Of a DNA stretch of 7,658 nucleotides, positions 6,321-7,658 are shown piece after piece; the first letter of the stretch is position 1; each line of letters begins with the position of its first letter. The notes below the pieces were generated by a model, which ran no database searches, was not told the DNA's origin, and was given only the letters and a program-made list of their open reading frames with translations. Source of the DNA: JAUIGE01 sp045106685 (lineage in GTDB: Bacteria > Bacteroidota > Bacteroidia > J057). The stretch spans positions 1 to 7,658 of the forward strand of contig JBGCFB010000371.1 of NCBI GenBank assembly GCA_045106685.1, written 5' to 3'. A program made the position numbers and the translations under genes.

Positions 6321-7658
6321 ATGAACTACGACGAAATTTTTCCCAAAATACTCTCTCATGCCAAGGAATACGGTTTTGTATTTCAGTCCAGCGAAATCTA
6401 TGACGGATTGGGCGCGGTCTATGACTATGCGCAGCTTGGTGTTGAGCTAAAAAATAATATAAAAGCAGCCTGGTGGAAAGCCATGGTGCAGATGCACGAA
6501 AATATCGTCGGGCTCGACTCTGCGATTTTGATGCATCCTACTACCTGGAAAGCCTCCGGTCACGTTGATGCGTTTAACGACCCTTTGATCGATAATAAAG
6601 ACTCCAAAAAGCGTTACCGCGCTGACGTCTTGATCGAAGATCAAATCGAGAAGTACAATAAGAAGTCTGAGAAAGACACGGTCAAGAAAGCGCGCAAAGA
6701 AGGCTGGGAGCCTGGAACAGAGCACTATAACGGTTTTTTACAAAATAACCGTAACGCAAAAAAAGCTCAAGACCTACAGGCTCGCTACGAAGCTGTGATG
6801 AACAGCGACGACCTCCTTCAGGGATTATATGATCTGATCATTGCTGAAGGTATTGTCTGCGAAATGAGCGGTTCTAAGAACTGGGCAGAAGTACGTCAGT
6901 TTAATCTGATGTTTAAGACGCAACTCGGCGCAACTGCCGATAGCGCGCTTGACTTGTACCTACGTCCGGAGACTGCCCAGGGCATTTTTGTCAATTATCT
7001 CAACGTACAGAAAACGTCTCGTCAAAAGCTTCCTTTTGGAATTGCTCAGATCGGAAAGGCATTTCGTAACGAGATTGTGGCGCGTCAGTTCATCTTCCGC
7101 ATGCGCGAATTTGAGCAGATGGAAATGCAATTTTTCATCAAGCCAGGTACGCAGATGGAGTGGTTCGAGTACTGGAAAGAGGCTCGCCAGAAATGGCACA
7201 AATCACTTGGTCTTACCAATGACAAGCTGTTTTTCCACGAACACGAAAAACTAGCGCACTACGCCGATGGAGCAGAAGACATTCAGTTCCGCTTTCCTTT
7301 TGGTACCAAAGAGCTGGAAGGAATTCACTCACGTACAGACTTTGACCTCAAGCAACACGAAGAGTTTTCAGGCAAAAAACTCCGCTATTTTGACCCTGAA
7401 ACGCGTGAAAGCTATGTGCCATATGTGCTGGAGACTTCAGTAGGACTCGACCGTACATTCCTCGCCCATATGTGTAATGCATACACTGAGGAAGAAGTAC
7501 CGACCGCCAAGGAAGGTGAAACCGAAACACGCGTAGTGCTCAAGTTGCATCCGCTGCTTGCGCCTTATAAAGTGGCGGTATTGCCATTGGTAAAGAAAGA
7601 CGGTCTTCCTGAAATCGCACGCGAGATCATGGCTGAACTGAAGTACGACCACCTTGTC
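6321..7658 (+). CDS. glyQS: Glycyl-tRNA synthetase, single-chain type (3' end outside the window)
   Basis: Class II aminoacyl-tRNA synthetase that charges tRNA-Gly with glycine using ATP, in the cytosol. The frame is open for 446 codons up to the last base; with homologues near 460-515 aa, only the end of the anticodon-binding domain is missing. The N-terminus (ILSHAKEYGFVFQSSEIYDGL, residues 10-30) and VDAFNDPLIDNKDSKKRYRAD (82-102) are family signatures and support this ATG. LRPETAQGIF (214-223), motif 2 FRNE (248-251) through FRMREFEQME (259-268), the glycine-pocket segment ELEGIHSRTDFDL (331-343) and motif 3 GLDRTF (375-380) are all intact. The anticodon-binding domain begins near 405 (VVLKLHPLLAP). 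This is the homodimeric type found in Bacteroidota, archaea and eukaryotes, not the two-subunit GlyQ+GlyS enzyme of E. coli. Some databases call it glyS. Confidence 0.97.
   Translation, partial: MNYDEIFPKILSHAKEYGFVFQSSEIYDGLGAVYDYAQLGVELKNNIKAAWWKAMVQMHENIVGLDSAILMHPTTWKASGHVDAFNDPLIDNKDSKKRYRADVLIEDQIEKYNKKSEKDTVKKARKEGWEPGTEHYNGFLQNNRNAKKAQDLQARYEAVMNSDDLLQGLYDLIIAEGIVCEMSGSKNWAEVRQFNLMFKTQLGATADSALDLYLRPETAQGIFVNYLNVQKTSRQKLPFGIAQIGKAFRNEIVARQFIFRMREFEQMEMQFFIKPGTQMEWFEYWKEARQKWHKSLGLTNDKLFFHEHEKLAHYADGAEDIQFRFPFGTKELEGIHSRTDFDLKQHEEFSGKKLRYFDPETRESYVPYVLETSVGLDRTFLAHMCNAYTEEEVPTAKEGETETRVVLKLHPLLAPYKVAVLPLVKKDGLPEIAREIMAELKYDHLV

Overview
The window looks like an ordinary chromosomal segment of a member of the Bacteroidota, most likely a marine or Saprospiria-like lineage. 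The evidence is a single-chain glycyl-tRNA synthetase with the IGKAFRNEIVARQFIF-type motif 2, a large secreted TPR/DUF3857/transglutaminase protein with a signal peptide ending in FAQ, starts without Shine-Dalgarno sequences, and a TAnnTTTG-like promoter box. The species-level guess is inference from protein style only. There are two partial genes at the window edges and three complete ones.

Layout from left to right: (1) the last 70 codons of a membrane protein that reads as the C-terminus of a sodium:solute symporter, bases 1-213, plus strand. (2) A 1286-residue exported protein, 279-4139, plus strand, with TPR-like segments, a DUF3857-type domain and a transglutaminase-like core whose Cys-His-Asp triad is intact. 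(3) A 292-bp gap between convergent genes, 4140-4431. It holds a small AT-rich hairpin, a strong bidirectional intrinsic terminator, and then an array of small palindromes with A-rich loops that includes a diverged two-copy repeat of about 64 bp. (4) A class II fructose-bisphosphate aldolase, 4432-5499, minus strand. (5) A 68-bp divergent promoter region. (6) A Vat/CatB-like xenobiotic O-acetyltransferase, 5568-6185, plus strand. (7) A 135-bp gap, 6186-6320, with an asymmetric interrupted palindrome followed by a plausible Bacteroidota promoter. (8) Glycyl-tRNA synthetase from 6321, running off the right edge after 446 codons.

The genes do not form one functional pathway. Aldolase (glycolysis/gluconeogenesis) and GlyRS (translation) are housekeeping. 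The transglutaminase-like protein is exported and of unknown substrate. The acetyltransferase looks like an intrinsic chromosomal drug- or small-molecule-modifying enzyme, with no mobile-element signature around it. No RNA gene, CRISPR array, insertion sequence or phage gene was found. The least explained parts are the two structured noncoding segments: the stem-AAA-stem array at 4243-4432 and the lopsided palindrome at 6189-6247. They are the best candidates for something undescribed, but a genome-wide copy search is needed to tell repeat families from local accidents.
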